Positions 13,922 through 23,700 of a stretch of DNA of 29,819 nt are shown here, one piece after another. Source of the stretch: Ruminococcaceae bacterium UBA1734. Its GTDB lineage: Bacteria > Bacillota > Clostridia > Oscillospirales > Acutalibacteraceae. A program made the position numbers and the translations under genes. Position 1 is the stretch's first letter; each line of letters starts with the position of its first letter. Below the pieces are notes generated by a model that was not told the DNA's origin, searched no databases, and saw only the letters and a list, made by a program, of their open reading frames with translations. Location: assembly GCA_002315765.1 (NCBI GenBank), contig DCIE01000048.1:1-29819 (forward strand). Direction: 5' to 3'.

Positions 13922-16054
13922 CTATCTCATTGTAGCTTCGTTTACAATTTGAGTAACAAAACTAATCAAGTCCTGCCAAAGCGTAAGCATAATAAATAAC
14001 ACAAATGCAACTATTGCCATGGCAATAATCACTACAAGTGAAAGACCAAGCGCCTTAAAAAATGTAAAATCTTCAATAACCATAACTGATAAAACTATAA
14101 AAATCGCCGTAATTATGTAACAAATATTTTTAAATAATTCAAACCCTGAATTAGTAGTTGGCACTAATACATTGGAAAAGAAAAGATAGGAAATGTTATA
14201 AAATATCAAAGGTATTAAACAGAGGCAGGTTGAACAGTAAATTTCCTTGAGGCGACCTTTTCCGTCAAACAAAATACATACAAGCCAACTTGAAACCACC
14301 CAAAGCAAAATAACACCTATCGTTCCAAGCAATGTTAGAATTGCATTGAATGTAGATAGATTAACGCTTGAAAATACAAATCCACCGTAAATGGTTGAAA
14401 ATATTTGTGATAGGAAAAACAAGAAAAGCAATATCGAAGAAATCAATATTGAACCATTATTCTTATATCGTATTTCATTTAGAGAATCTATGGGATGAAA
14501 AAGAAAATCCAAACAAACTTTCACTTTTGAATTTGAAATTCGACTATTAGCTTTAGATTTTTTAAAAAAAAGCAAATAGCATAAGCCGCATATTAAAAAT
14601 AAAGTAATAATAAACATCCACCAAAAATTATGAGCAATAAAATCCGCTCTAACCTTTTCAAACGCTTTTGCATATGTTTTTTTATCTATGCCGAGTTTGG
14701 CATACTCCATTGCTTTTTTATAATTACCCTCTTTTAAATATGCTCTTGCAATGCCTTTGATTGCTATTTGGCAATTCTTATCTTGATTATATATTTTAAT
14801 AAAATCATCTTTTGCCTTGAAATAATTATTCTTAACAAATTCCATGTCGGCACGAATCAAAGTTCGTCCGTAATCTGTCGGCTTAAATATCGTAATATAG
14901 CCGGTTGAAAAATCCGAAATCAACAAATCCGACTTAAAACAGCAAATAGAATCAGGAGAACAAAATGTTCCCATCTGCGACCCATTTCGCAACCCTCCGC
15001 CAAAAACAGAGATTAGATTACAGTCAGAATCATACATATATATTCTGCCCTGCGTTGCTTCTATTGCATAAATGAAGCCTTTATCATCTGAAGCTATTGA
15101 TGTAAATGCACAAGTGATGTATGTATTATACTTTGAAGTTTTATCAAGATACATTACCGGACTGTCAGCAAAGTTATAACTATCAGTAGAAGACGAAGTA
15201 AAATCTGTAGTCTTTTTTAATATGTTTTTACCTTCCAAACCAAACCTTCTAATTTGACCGGTGATTTCACTGTTTACCGTAAGCAAAAATCCTTCATTGT
15301 CAAGACATATATCAAGTAAAGAAAAAGGTAGAGCCTGAACTGAATTGGAATGTTTTTCGTCGGTTTCAAATAAAGATACTATAAATTCCTTAATGGCATC
15401 CGAAAATGTCGATGTAACATTATTGGCACCAAAAAAACCGCTAAATATAAAATCATTATCAAAAACCATCATTCCGTAATATGAGCCTTCACACAACAAA
15501 TAATAATACCCATAGGAATCTTTAACGATTTTTAGTGGTGCGAAGTCAAATGAGTCAGGTATTGAAGGATCGTTCGGGGCTGTAATAATCTTTTTTACTG
15601 TGCAATTATTATCTAAGCAAACTATTCGTTTATTTGCAGTATCGGTAATAATTATTCCTTCATTATCTACAAACAATCCTTTTGCACCAACAATAGAAAT
15701 CTTTTGTCCATTAAAGGTTAGTGATGTTATTTGTGATTTAACCACATAATCGCTATCAAGAATTACTATTCTTCCGTTCGCACTGTCGAGTACATATAAA
15801 CTGTCATTATATGTAAACAAATGCTGTATCTCACTAAAGGAGCCTATTCCTAAATCATTTCCGTTGATTATTCGGGTTGGTTCATAAACGGCTTTGGTTT
15901 CTACCGGAGTTTTAGAGCCGTAATTGTCCCAATATGTATAATTCTTATACGGGACATTATTCAGCGATGCTCCAAGCGCACCAAAAGAAATTGAGAACGC
16001 AAGAAGAATAACAAGTAAAAACGACAGCAATAACTTTGAATACTTTTTTGTCAT
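13922..16054 (-). CDS. NHL-repeat / TPR / Yip1-domain membrane protein
   Basis: The 710-residue protein has a signal sequence (about 1-29) and then an extracytoplasmic beta-propeller of NHL type at about 50-400. Its repeats end in patterns like LYVLDSANGRIVILD, IITDTANKRIVCLD and IYAIEATQGRIYMYD. A short TPR-like helical pair follows (AIKGIARAYLKEGNYKKAMEYAK, about 430-455), then a membrane helix (about 478-497) and a multi-helix Yip1-like domain to the C terminus. Yip1-like proteins were first known in eukaryotic membrane traffic, but the bacterial versions have no established role. Its place between two permease pairs suggests a sensor or assembly factor for oligosaccharide import. The ribosome binding site is AAGGGG. 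Confidence 0.8.
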   Translation of the reverse strand: MTKKYSKLLLSFLLVILLAFSISFGALGASLNNVPYKNYTYWDNYGSKTPVETKAVYEPTRIINGNDLGIGSFSEIQHLFTYNDSLYVLDSANGRIVILDSDYVVKSQITSLTFNGQKISIVGAKGLFVDNEGIIITDTANKRIVCLDNNCTVKKIITAPNDPSIPDSFDFAPLKIVKDSYGYYYLLCEGSYYGMMVFDNDFIFSGFFGANNVTSTFSDAIKEFIVSLFETDEKHSNSVQALPFSLLDICLDNEGFLLTVNSEITGQIRRFGLEGKNILKKTTDFTSSSTDSYNFADSPVMYLDKTSKYNTYITCAFTSIASDDKGFIYAIEATQGRIYMYDSDCNLISVFGGGLRNGSQMGTFCSPDSICCFKSDLLISDFSTGYITIFKPTDYGRTLIRADMEFVKNNYFKAKDDFIKIYNQDKNCQIAIKGIARAYLKEGNYKKAMEYAKLGIDKKTYAKAFEKVRADFIAHNFWWMFIITLFLICGLCYLLFFKKSKANSRISNSKVKVCLDFLFHPIDSLNEIRYKNNGSILISSILLFLFFLSQIFSTIYGGFVFSSVNLSTFNAILTLLGTIGVILLWVVSSWLVCILFDGKGRLKEIYCSTCLCLIPLIFYNISYLFFSNVLVPTTNSGFELFKNICYIITAIFIVLSVMVIEDFTFFKALGLSLVVIIAMAIVAFVLFIMLTLWQDLISFVTQIVNEATMR

Positions 16055-16066
16055 ATTATTCCCCTT

Positions 16067-16930
16067 TTAGTCTTTTATTCCGGCACTACTCATGGTTTCT
16101 AAAACATTTGATTGAGTAAACATATATACAAGTACGGGTGGTATCATCATAAGGACCGTTACCGCCATTGAACTACCGGATCTTGCGATGCCGCTTGATG
16201 TAACCGAGCCCATAACATTTGGAAGCGTTTTCAGATTTTCAGAAAAAATCTTACCACCGGAGGTCATTGACCATGCGCCTTGAAAACTAAATAATGTCCA
16301 GGTCAGCCAAGCAGGCTTTGATAAAGGCATAACTATCTTCCAAAAAATCACTCCTGCGCCGGCACCGTCTATTCTTGTTGCCTCGATGAGTGCCTCAGGG
16401 ATACTTGATTCCATAAATTGCTTTATAAGGAAAACACCCATTGTGCTTGCGAGGGCGGGTAAAATATAGGCCCAATATGTATCAATTATTCCTAATTTGC
16501 AAAAAATCAAATATTGAGGAACAGCTAATGTGGTTGCATTATATAAAAGAGCAAACTGAATAACAACAAACAAAATACTTGTGGCTTTATTCTTAATTTG
16601 ACATAATACAAATGCCGACATGGATGCAACAAGGACTTGTAAAACAGTTGTAACAACCGTAACAAAAATAGTATTGAAAATATATCTGCTAAAAGGAACC
16701 TCAAGATTAGAAAGCAATTCAGGTAGAATGGTATAATTTTTAAATGTCGGTCGCACAACAAAGAACTTCGGAGGAAATGCCAACAACTCATCTAATGGCT
16801 TAAAGGAAGTTACAATAGAATAAATAAGCGGCAATATAGTAAACAATCCGGCAAGTATTAAAAATAAAAAATATAAAAAGTTGCCGATTCGAGTTCTAGT
16901 AAAGCGTTTATACTGTGCTCTTTTTTTCAT
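16067..16930 (-). CDS. Sugar ABC importer permease, first pair (MalG type)
   Basis: This 287-residue protein has six predicted membrane segments, a basic start (MKKRAQYKRFTRTR) and the EAA loop EALIEATRIDGAGAGVIFWK. Length and layout are those of carbohydrate permeases of the MalG/LacG class. It begins ten bases behind its MalF-type partner with a weak ribosome binding site (AGGCGTG), which suggests translational coupling and equal production of the pair. Confidence 0.95.
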   Translation of the reverse strand: MKKRAQYKRFTRTRIGNFLYFLFLILAGLFTILPLIYSIVTSFKPLDELLAFPPKFFVVRPTFKNYTILPELLSNLEVPFSRYIFNTIFVTVVTTVLQVLVASMSAFVLCQIKNKATSILFVVIQFALLYNATTLAVPQYLIFCKLGIIDTYWAYILPALASTMGVFLIKQFMESSIPEALIEATRIDGAGAGVIFWKIVMPLSKPAWLTWTLFSFQGAWSMTSGGKIFSENLKTLPNVMGSVTSSGIARSGSSMAVTVLMMIPPVLVYMFTQSNVLETMSSAGIKD

Positions 16931-16939
16931 AAATCACGC

Positions 16940-17845
16940 CTACTTTCCCGTCGAATTTATCAGCTTTCCGATAGCAAAACGGGTTATTGCCATTAAAGTA
17001 AACAAGAAGACAGACATTGCCGAAGCATATCCCATTTCGAATCTTGCATTTGAAACATCGGAAAGGTGTGTAACTATAGTATGTGTTGAATAATTAACAC
17101 TTGGAAAACCTGTAAGGGTTGTTGCAATACCGCTTACCGAAAATGCGGATTGTATTTGCATTACCGCACTAAAAAGTAGAATGTTAGACATTGACGGTAA
17201 GGTTATATACCACAATTCCTGCCATCGGTTTCTTATCCCGTCAATAGCACCTGCTTCATACATTTCAGGATTAACATTTTGCAGACCCGAAATATTTGCG
17301 AGGAACGAAACGCCCATACTCATCCAAAGCTGGACAATAATTACAAGCGTCATTGCATAGTTTGAATCGTTGAACCATTGTATCGGTTCGGAAATAACAT
17401 TTAGTGATAATAAAAGGCTGTTAACATATCCGTAACTATCGCCGCTAAATAATACCTGCCAAATAAAATAAACATTTCCCATCAAAGCCGGAGAATAGAA
17501 AAGAAAAGACAGAACTGTTCTCGCCAATGGACTAAGTTCATTTATAAACCAAGCAAGAACAAAAGACAACATAAATCCCAAAGGTCCTGTAATCATTGCA
17601 AAAAACAAAGTGTTCTTAATCGCAATTAAAAAAACATCGTCTTTTGCAAACATTCTAAAATAATTGGATATACCGATAAACTTCGGAGAATTTACCATAT
17701 CATATCTGAAAAATCCCAAAACAACCGAAGAACCAACCGGAATAACCATAAATAGTATAAAAACTATTAAAAAAGGAGATATCATTGCTGCAAATGTAAT
17801 TTTATCTGTTCCTGTCCACTTTGAAAGTTTGCTTTTTGTTTTCAT
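16940..17845 (-). CDS. Sugar ABC importer permease, first pair (MalF type)
   Basis: The 301-residue membrane protein has six predicted segments and the EAA loop EMYEAGAIDGIRNRWQELWY. The stretch FYSPALMGNVYFIWQVLF matches the usual membrane segment of MalF/LacF-type permeases. AAGGAGAA precedes the start. It follows the 936-residue binding-protein fusion by about 20 bases and is the natural membrane partner of that binding protein. Confidence 0.95.
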   Translation of the reverse strand: MKTKSKLSKWTGTDKITFAAMISPFLIVFILFMVIPVGSSVVLGFFRYDMVNSPKFIGISNYFRMFAKDDVFLIAIKNTLFFAMITGPLGFMLSFVLAWFINELSPLARTVLSFLFYSPALMGNVYFIWQVLFSGDSYGYVNSLLLSLNVISEPIQWFNDSNYAMTLVIIVQLWMSMGVSFLANISGLQNVNPEMYEAGAIDGIRNRWQELWYITLPSMSNILLFSAVMQIQSAFSVSGIATTLTGFPSVNYSTHTIVTHLSDVSNARFEMGYASAMSVFLFTLMAITRFAIGKLINSTGK

Positions 17846-17865
17846 TAACAGTAATTCTCCTTCTT

Positions 17866-20676
17866 TTAATTTGAGTATTCTTCCGTTTTCAATTGGATTT
17901 CATTATCTGCTTCCGGAATCCAACGATCAAGCATATCCTCTACATTTTCTCCGTTGTTTATTACATTCCATTTGACTTGATTTATTGAACGAGAAACATA
18001 ATAACTTCCCGGAACTTCGGGTAACTGATATATATTTTTCTCTACTTCTTTTAACGATTTCAGCGTTGTTTTATCCCAACTTAATTTGTACAAAGCGTTT
18101 ATATTTGCAGTTGGATATCTACCTGAAACTCCCAATACCGACTCGCAATTCACAGCAAAACGATATTGAATATCATCCGATGTCCACCACTTCAAAAATT
18201 CCCATGCAGATTCTTTGTTTTTACTCCAATTAAGTATCATAGATGCTGTTCCTGCACCTGTCACTTTATTGTTTATATTTCCGTTTTCATCTTTAAATCC
18301 GGGCATTGCGACCACTGTCCAAAGACCGTTGATTTCAGGAGCCGCTGCTTTTATTGTTGCATACTCCGAGAAAGAAGCAATAGCCATTGGCATAAGTCCC
18401 GTTCTAAATCGATTAAAGAAACTGTATGAAACCGGAAAATCATATTTAGTATAAAAATCAAGCCAATATTTTGTGGCTTTAACAGCCCCTGTCGACATTA
18501 AATTTGTTGCTGACTTGTCCTTTTTATACAAATCAACATTCATTTGCGTTAGGAAAATTGAAATATCAGCACCCATTCCGGAATTCATATTATTTATTGA
18601 AATGACCTTGGCACAATTAATAAATTCATCCCAAGTTTTAGGTATTTGTAAATCCAATTCCTGAAAAATATCCGTTCTTATGAAAAGCATTTCAAAAATT
18701 TCAGTATCCGGCAATCCGTAAATTCCACCATTATATTCATACGGAACTAATGCCGTCGTTCTGAATCTCTTAATTACATCTTGATAATCATCAAATTTCG
18801 ACAAATCGGTAAGAATTCCACGCATACCATAATTAAGCGGATTTGTTCTTGCAGAATTTATTTCAATATCAGGTCCGTTTCCGGATAATCCGGCTTGAAC
18901 TAATGTTGCATCGGTTATTTTTAAATTGACCTTAATACCCGTATTAGGTGTAAAATCATTATCAATAAGATTTTCTATAATGTTAAGTTGATCTCTTCCC
19001 CAATTAGACCACAGTGTGATTTCTTTTGAATTGTCAGTGGTATTCACGGAATTGTAATCCTCGGTAAACGATGAAATCAATCTCATCAAAGAAAAAGCAA
19101 ATGTCTTAAAGAAACCGCAACCGTCATTACTATCTTCTTTTGGAGAGGAAAATGAAATGGTATCGATGTCTAAAGCCATATTTTGCATTTCGTAAAGCCA
19201 AGAACAAAGACTTGAATAATTATCGTAAAAAGCTCTTAGTTTTGTATGTGCTTTGTATTTTTTAATTAACATCTGATTTAAGATTAAATCAGCCTTATCT
19301 AATATTTGCGAATTGGAACCGCCTTTTGTGCCGGAAATATTTTCACTATATTTTGAAAGTTCTTTAAGGGTTTTACTTATTTCGCTTAAATCTGTTTCCA
19401 AAGTAGGTATTGAACTAAAAAGATTATAGTCTCGATTTGCATCAGGTGATTCGCCGGTTATTTTTACAATGCTTCGGTAAATTTTGCCGAGTTTTGTGGT
19501 AATGGATTTAAGTTGCAATGCAAAATCAGCCATTTCTCCTAAAGTAACAGATAAAGACAATGTGTGTTTGCCCTTTTCTAAATATAATAGCATCGGATTT
19601 TCATCTGCTGTTTGAAGCGACATATACTGCCATCCTGTCCCATATTTGAATGGCACGGATTGAGCTTCTTGAAATGGAATTTCATCATCTAACTTTAATG
19701 TTCGGTAAGATACACCCTCTTGTAAATAAGTTTGATGAAAATGAAAATCAACACGATATAGTCCATCTCGTTTAACCGATAAATTCCATTTAATTGTTCC
19801 ACCGTGACTATTCCAATTAGAGCCACCAATATAATTTATCACCTGTCTATACGGACTGGAAGGTGACAAAGAAGCTTCATTTCTATTTGAAAGCGGAATA
19901 TACATTTTAGAGCTTTTCAAAGCAGCTTTTTCGCCTTCAATAGTTATTTTTTCCCCACTATACTCATTAACATTTGAATATTCTTCTATATATTCTTTAT
20001 AGGACTTAATTTTCTCCGGTTTTTCCAAAACAATGCTGTTGATTTTTATTTTTTCACTCAACAGTTCAATTCGTATTATGTGTTTTCCGGAAGATAAAGC
20101 AACATTTAGAGGAGATATAATAAATCCATCAGAATCAAAAATATTGTTTGATTGCTCAACAAACGCTTCAGCCTGTTCGGGTGAAAACTCATTACCATTT
20201 GTGTTTTTGTGAAAGGTACCAGTAGAATTTTTCCACATCCTCGGAAGAGTAAAATTCTCCATTTCTGCATATGGAATATTTCCGTCTATTAGTAAAGACG
20301 CTTCAATATCGCCGCCATAACCTTCAATCGCAACATAATTTATTTTAGGACAAAACCATGCGCTTTCTTTCACAGACAATTCAAGTTCTACATAATCGCC
20401 GACGTTTTCAAGGAGAATACCGCTTTGGGCAATAGTTGCAACATTTGATTCAAAAACATTTTGATAATCAAGCGTTATCGATTCGCTTGAATTAGATAAT
20501 GATGAGTTTCTTACTTGATAAGTTTTATATCCTGAATCATTCTCAGAATATGAAATTTCTTCAAAATTATTGTTATTTGTAGGAAGCACATTATTGTTAA
20601 CAAATGTTTCGGCATAAACTGATATAGATTGAAACAAAAATAAAAAAATAAGCAATAGCGAAACAATTTTTTTCAA
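17866..20676 (-). CDS. Large secreted ABC solute-binding protein with N-terminal lectin-like domains
   Basis: Translation starts at a TTG (20676) seven bases behind a strong GGAGG, followed by MKKIVSLLLIF. The signal peptide ends at VYAE (about residue 22) and has no lipobox. Residues about 40-400 hold two galactose-binding-like beta-sandwich regions (GEKAALKSS near 250, then a second sandwich). Residues about 410-545 are helical. From about 552 (EITLWSNWGRDQ) to 936 it is a family 1 extracellular sugar-binding protein, with IYGLPDTEIFEMLFIRTDIF and WEFLKWWTSDDIQYRF as family landmarks. At 936 residues it is about twice the usual length. With no lipid anchor, the N-terminal part may keep it at the surface or pre-bind the polysaccharide. 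It presumably delivers sugars to the permeases encoded directly behind it. Confidence 0.87.
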   Translation of the reverse strand: MKKIVSLLLIFLFLFQSISVYAETFVNNNVLPTNNNNFEEISYSENDSGYKTYQVRNSSLSNSSESITLDYQNVFESNVATIAQSGILLENVGDYVELELSVKESAWFCPKINYVAIEGYGGDIEASLLIDGNIPYAEMENFTLPRMWKNSTGTFHKNTNGNEFSPEQAEAFVEQSNNIFDSDGFIISPLNVALSSGKHIIRIELLSEKIKINSIVLEKPEKIKSYKEYIEEYSNVNEYSGEKITIEGEKAALKSSKMYIPLSNRNEASLSPSSPYRQVINYIGGSNWNSHGGTIKWNLSVKRDGLYRVDFHFHQTYLQEGVSYRTLKLDDEIPFQEAQSVPFKYGTGWQYMSLQTADENPMLLYLEKGKHTLSLSVTLGEMADFALQLKSITTKLGKIYRSIVKITGESPDANRDYNLFSSIPTLETDLSEISKTLKELSKYSENISGTKGGSNSQILDKADLILNQMLIKKYKAHTKLRAFYDNYSSLCSWLYEMQNMALDIDTISFSSPKEDSNDGCGFFKTFAFSLMRLISSFTEDYNSVNTTDNSKEITLWSNWGRDQLNIIENLIDNDFTPNTGIKVNLKITDATLVQAGLSGNGPDIEINSARTNPLNYGMRGILTDLSKFDDYQDVIKRFRTTALVPYEYNGGIYGLPDTEIFEMLFIRTDIFQELDLQIPKTWDEFINCAKVISINNMNSGMGADISIFLTQMNVDLYKKDKSATNLMSTGAVKATKYWLDFYTKYDFPVSYSFFNRFRTGLMPMAIASFSEYATIKAAAPEINGLWTVVAMPGFKDENGNINNKVTGAGTASMILNWSKNKESAWEFLKWWTSDDIQYRFAVNCESVLGVSGRYPTANINALYKLSWDKTTLKSLKEVEKNIYQLPEVPGSYYVSRSINQVKWNVINNGENVEDMLDRWIPEADNEIQLKTEEYSN

Positions 20677-20701
20677 AATATTACCTCCAAATTAATGCTT
20701 G

Positions 20702-20729
20702 GCTTCGGGATGTATACACATCCCGAAGC
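20702..20729 (-). promoter_or_regulatory. Perfect 12-bp intergenic hairpin before the binding-protein gene
   Basis: GCTTCGGGATGT and ACATCCCGAAGC pair perfectly around a four-base loop. The hairpin fills most of the 65-base gap between the 1507-residue protein and the binding-protein fusion. No T tract follows on the minus strand. It is likely a processing or stabilising element that lets the importer genes be expressed at a different level from the large surface protein; partial termination is possible. Confidence 0.6.
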
Positions 20730-20741
20730 GCAAATGAATTA

Positions 20742-23700
20742 TTAGTCAACTTTTTTCTTCTTTTTCTTTCTGAATAAAATAATAAACACCGTAGAACCGC
20801 CAACAAAAAGAACTCCGGCGGCAACGACGACAATAATCCAAATTATCGATGAGTCATCTTGATAATTGTCGGCGTTCTTTTTCTTTCTTCGTTTCGTTAT
20901 TATTTTTTTAACAATTCTTTTATTTCCTTCTGTGAATTCTTCATAATCTTCATATTGATTGGCATCAGAATAATTATCATCAGATGGTAATTCATAATAT
21001 TCATATTCATATTCATATTCATCATCTGATTTTTTTGCAGCAGAATTATTCCTTCCGGGAACAAAAATATAATCCTCACCTTCAAAAAGGCATTTGCCGT
21101 CGGTAGCAAAAAAATCGGAAATGCTTACTGCAGCATCGGAATATTTTGTTATTTCACCAACAGTAAATGTTGCTTTTAATACATTTTTGTCAAAGCCGTT
21201 TTTGTTATATGCTGCAAATATTATCTGAGAATCGGATAATGTATAGGACAATACTGTATTTTTGTCTAAAGGCTGCAACTCACCAAATTCCAACATTTTC
21301 GAATCGAAATTCAGTATTCCGTTACAAGCATAGTTATTCGTTCCGTTCAAAGAAAGATTAATGGTCATCTTGCCACCGATTGAGAGCTCTTTAGGTCCTT
21401 TAATAATCGGTTTAATGCCGGATACTTTATATTTTTCGGATTTATGCATAACATCATAAATATTAACTATTCCGTTGACATCATAATCAGCAGCCGTTTC
21501 ATATATACCTTTAAGTATTTTTTCCTTGGATAATGATCGAACCACTGCAACAATATCATCATCGTCAACCAAGCCATCGCCATTCACATCGCCTTTTACA
21601 ATGATAGTTGCACGATCTTTAATTGTAGGACCATCCATTAAGCGCAGTTCTATGCCGGTTGCCGAATTCTTTGTAAAATCGGTTATCTCATTTCCTTCCG
21701 TATCAAATGCTCTGATATATCTGCTGTTTTTAAGCAAATTAATGACAGCGCTTAACTTTGTTCCGGAGTTAATTCCGTTAATACATCCCCCGGAAATATT
21801 ATAGTCCTTATTATTAAACACTAAATTCTTAGGGAAATTATCTTGTTTCTCAACAAGTTTCTTACCGTTTACCGTTTCAAACAGTCGTAAATCATCAAAA
21901 TAAGCTTTACCGCCACCGTCAAAAATTGCTAAACCAATACGATTTCGGTCGTTTGAATTAAATGAAACAGCAATGTTTTGCCAATTACAATTTTCATCAA
22001 ACTCATCTTTGCCGTAAGCAAATTTTTTAATTAACGATGGGTGTATTGCATTTTCCGATTCGGAATTTATATCGGATTTATATCCGCTTAACAAACCGAT
22101 ATAGCCATTACCCTTTTTCTCTATGCAATATTTGGCAGAAAAAGTATATTCCGTATTAGGTTTAACATCAATCCATTTAATATAATAACATTTATAAGGG
22201 CTCTTTTTTGAAGGACTGTAATAAAGAGCATTACCTTGAATACTATGGCGACTGTCAATCGCCGATAAAGAATCTCCGTAAACAAATCCCGACTCATTTG
22301 ACCAAAATTCACTTAGTGAATCAAGATCATAATTATCAAACAGATTATTGTTTTGAGAGTTTACATCTAAATTTTTCGGCTTTTCGTTTGTAATTGTAAC
22401 ATTAGATAATTTTTCAATAGGTGATTTATATTGATATCCGTATCCATCTTCAAAAAGATACATTTTATCAATATAAACTGTTGCATTTGTTCCTCTAATC
22501 TTGAAGAACAAGTTATCAACATCATTTGTTTCAAACTTAAAAGTTGTTAAATGCCACTCTCCATCAAACGATGCCGGAACCATTTGAGTAGAAACAGTAT
22601 ACGGTCTATTGGATTCGGTATTCGGATTTTCAAAAATCAAAAAGTCCCCATTATCAGGTTCTGAAACACCGAAAGAGATAAAAGAACTGTTTCCCGAATA
22701 TTGAGTTGCTTTTACAAAAAGCGTCATCCAATAAGTTTTTTTCTTTTGAACGGGTAATTTGAAATCGGTTGAAGTTTCATCTGAACCAGCAACAAATTTC
22801 AAGCTCTTTTCACCATCAAATGCCGGGGTACTATTATCAATAGTTGCATTTTCCGACAACATATTGGCGGCGCTACCAGATGAAATATCGGTATCACTTT
22901 CAAAACTGCTGTTTTTGATTAAATTATGAGAAGCATCGGTAATATACGGATAATTATTCGTGCTTCCCTTTCCGAAATTACCTAAGAAATAGGCATTCTT
23001 TACCGAATTTGCAATAGGTAGGCTTCCGCTATATCGGGAAACTTTAACATTTGATATATAATATTCTGAACCTGGCATTGTTTGAAAAATCAAATATAAA
23101 CTTGTGTTGTCTCCGCTATCAAATGCGAACTCAACGGTTTTTTCCGTATCGGTGTTCATTAATATTTTTTTCAGTCTGCAATTATCATTAAAGGAAACAG
23201 AAGGAGAAACAGCTACTGCAGAAATATCCTTTGGAACCTTTCCTTTGTATGTGAATGATAATAAATATTTAGTGTTTATATCAACATTGATTCTTTGGCT
23301 TAATTTTTCATGTTGTCCGTCTCTTAGTAATACAGAATTATCTTTAAGAATGATATTGGATTTTTCATTGTCATAATCCCATGGTGCCATTGTGCCGGAA
23401 AAACTGCCGTTTAGAATCAAAGAATCGTCTGCACATTCTAAAACGATAACATTATCAATGTAAACAGAAAGCGCTGAATTTCCGTTAGTTTGGAAATTGG
23501 CATAATACATTCCGTCTTCTGTAGCCGTAAACGGTTCGCTTCGCATTGTTAACCAATCATTTGTGTTTTCAGTAAGCTTACCTCCGGTAATAAATGTCGG
23601 CGCATCAGTTGCAACTGCAAGTCGTTTTTCTTTAGTATCACCACCGCAGGAAACAGCCCAGTCACTCCACTGGCAATTACCCTTATAATTAAACAAGAGT

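Noticed and set aside
17664..18664. Several plus-strand open frames of 60-100 codons
   Set aside because: All lie opposite conserved parts of the binding-protein fusion and permease genes and have no ribosome binding sites.
20702..20729. Rho-independent terminator splitting the operon
   Set aside because: The hairpin is perfect, but no T tract follows on the minus strand, so I describe it as a regulatory or processing hairpin.
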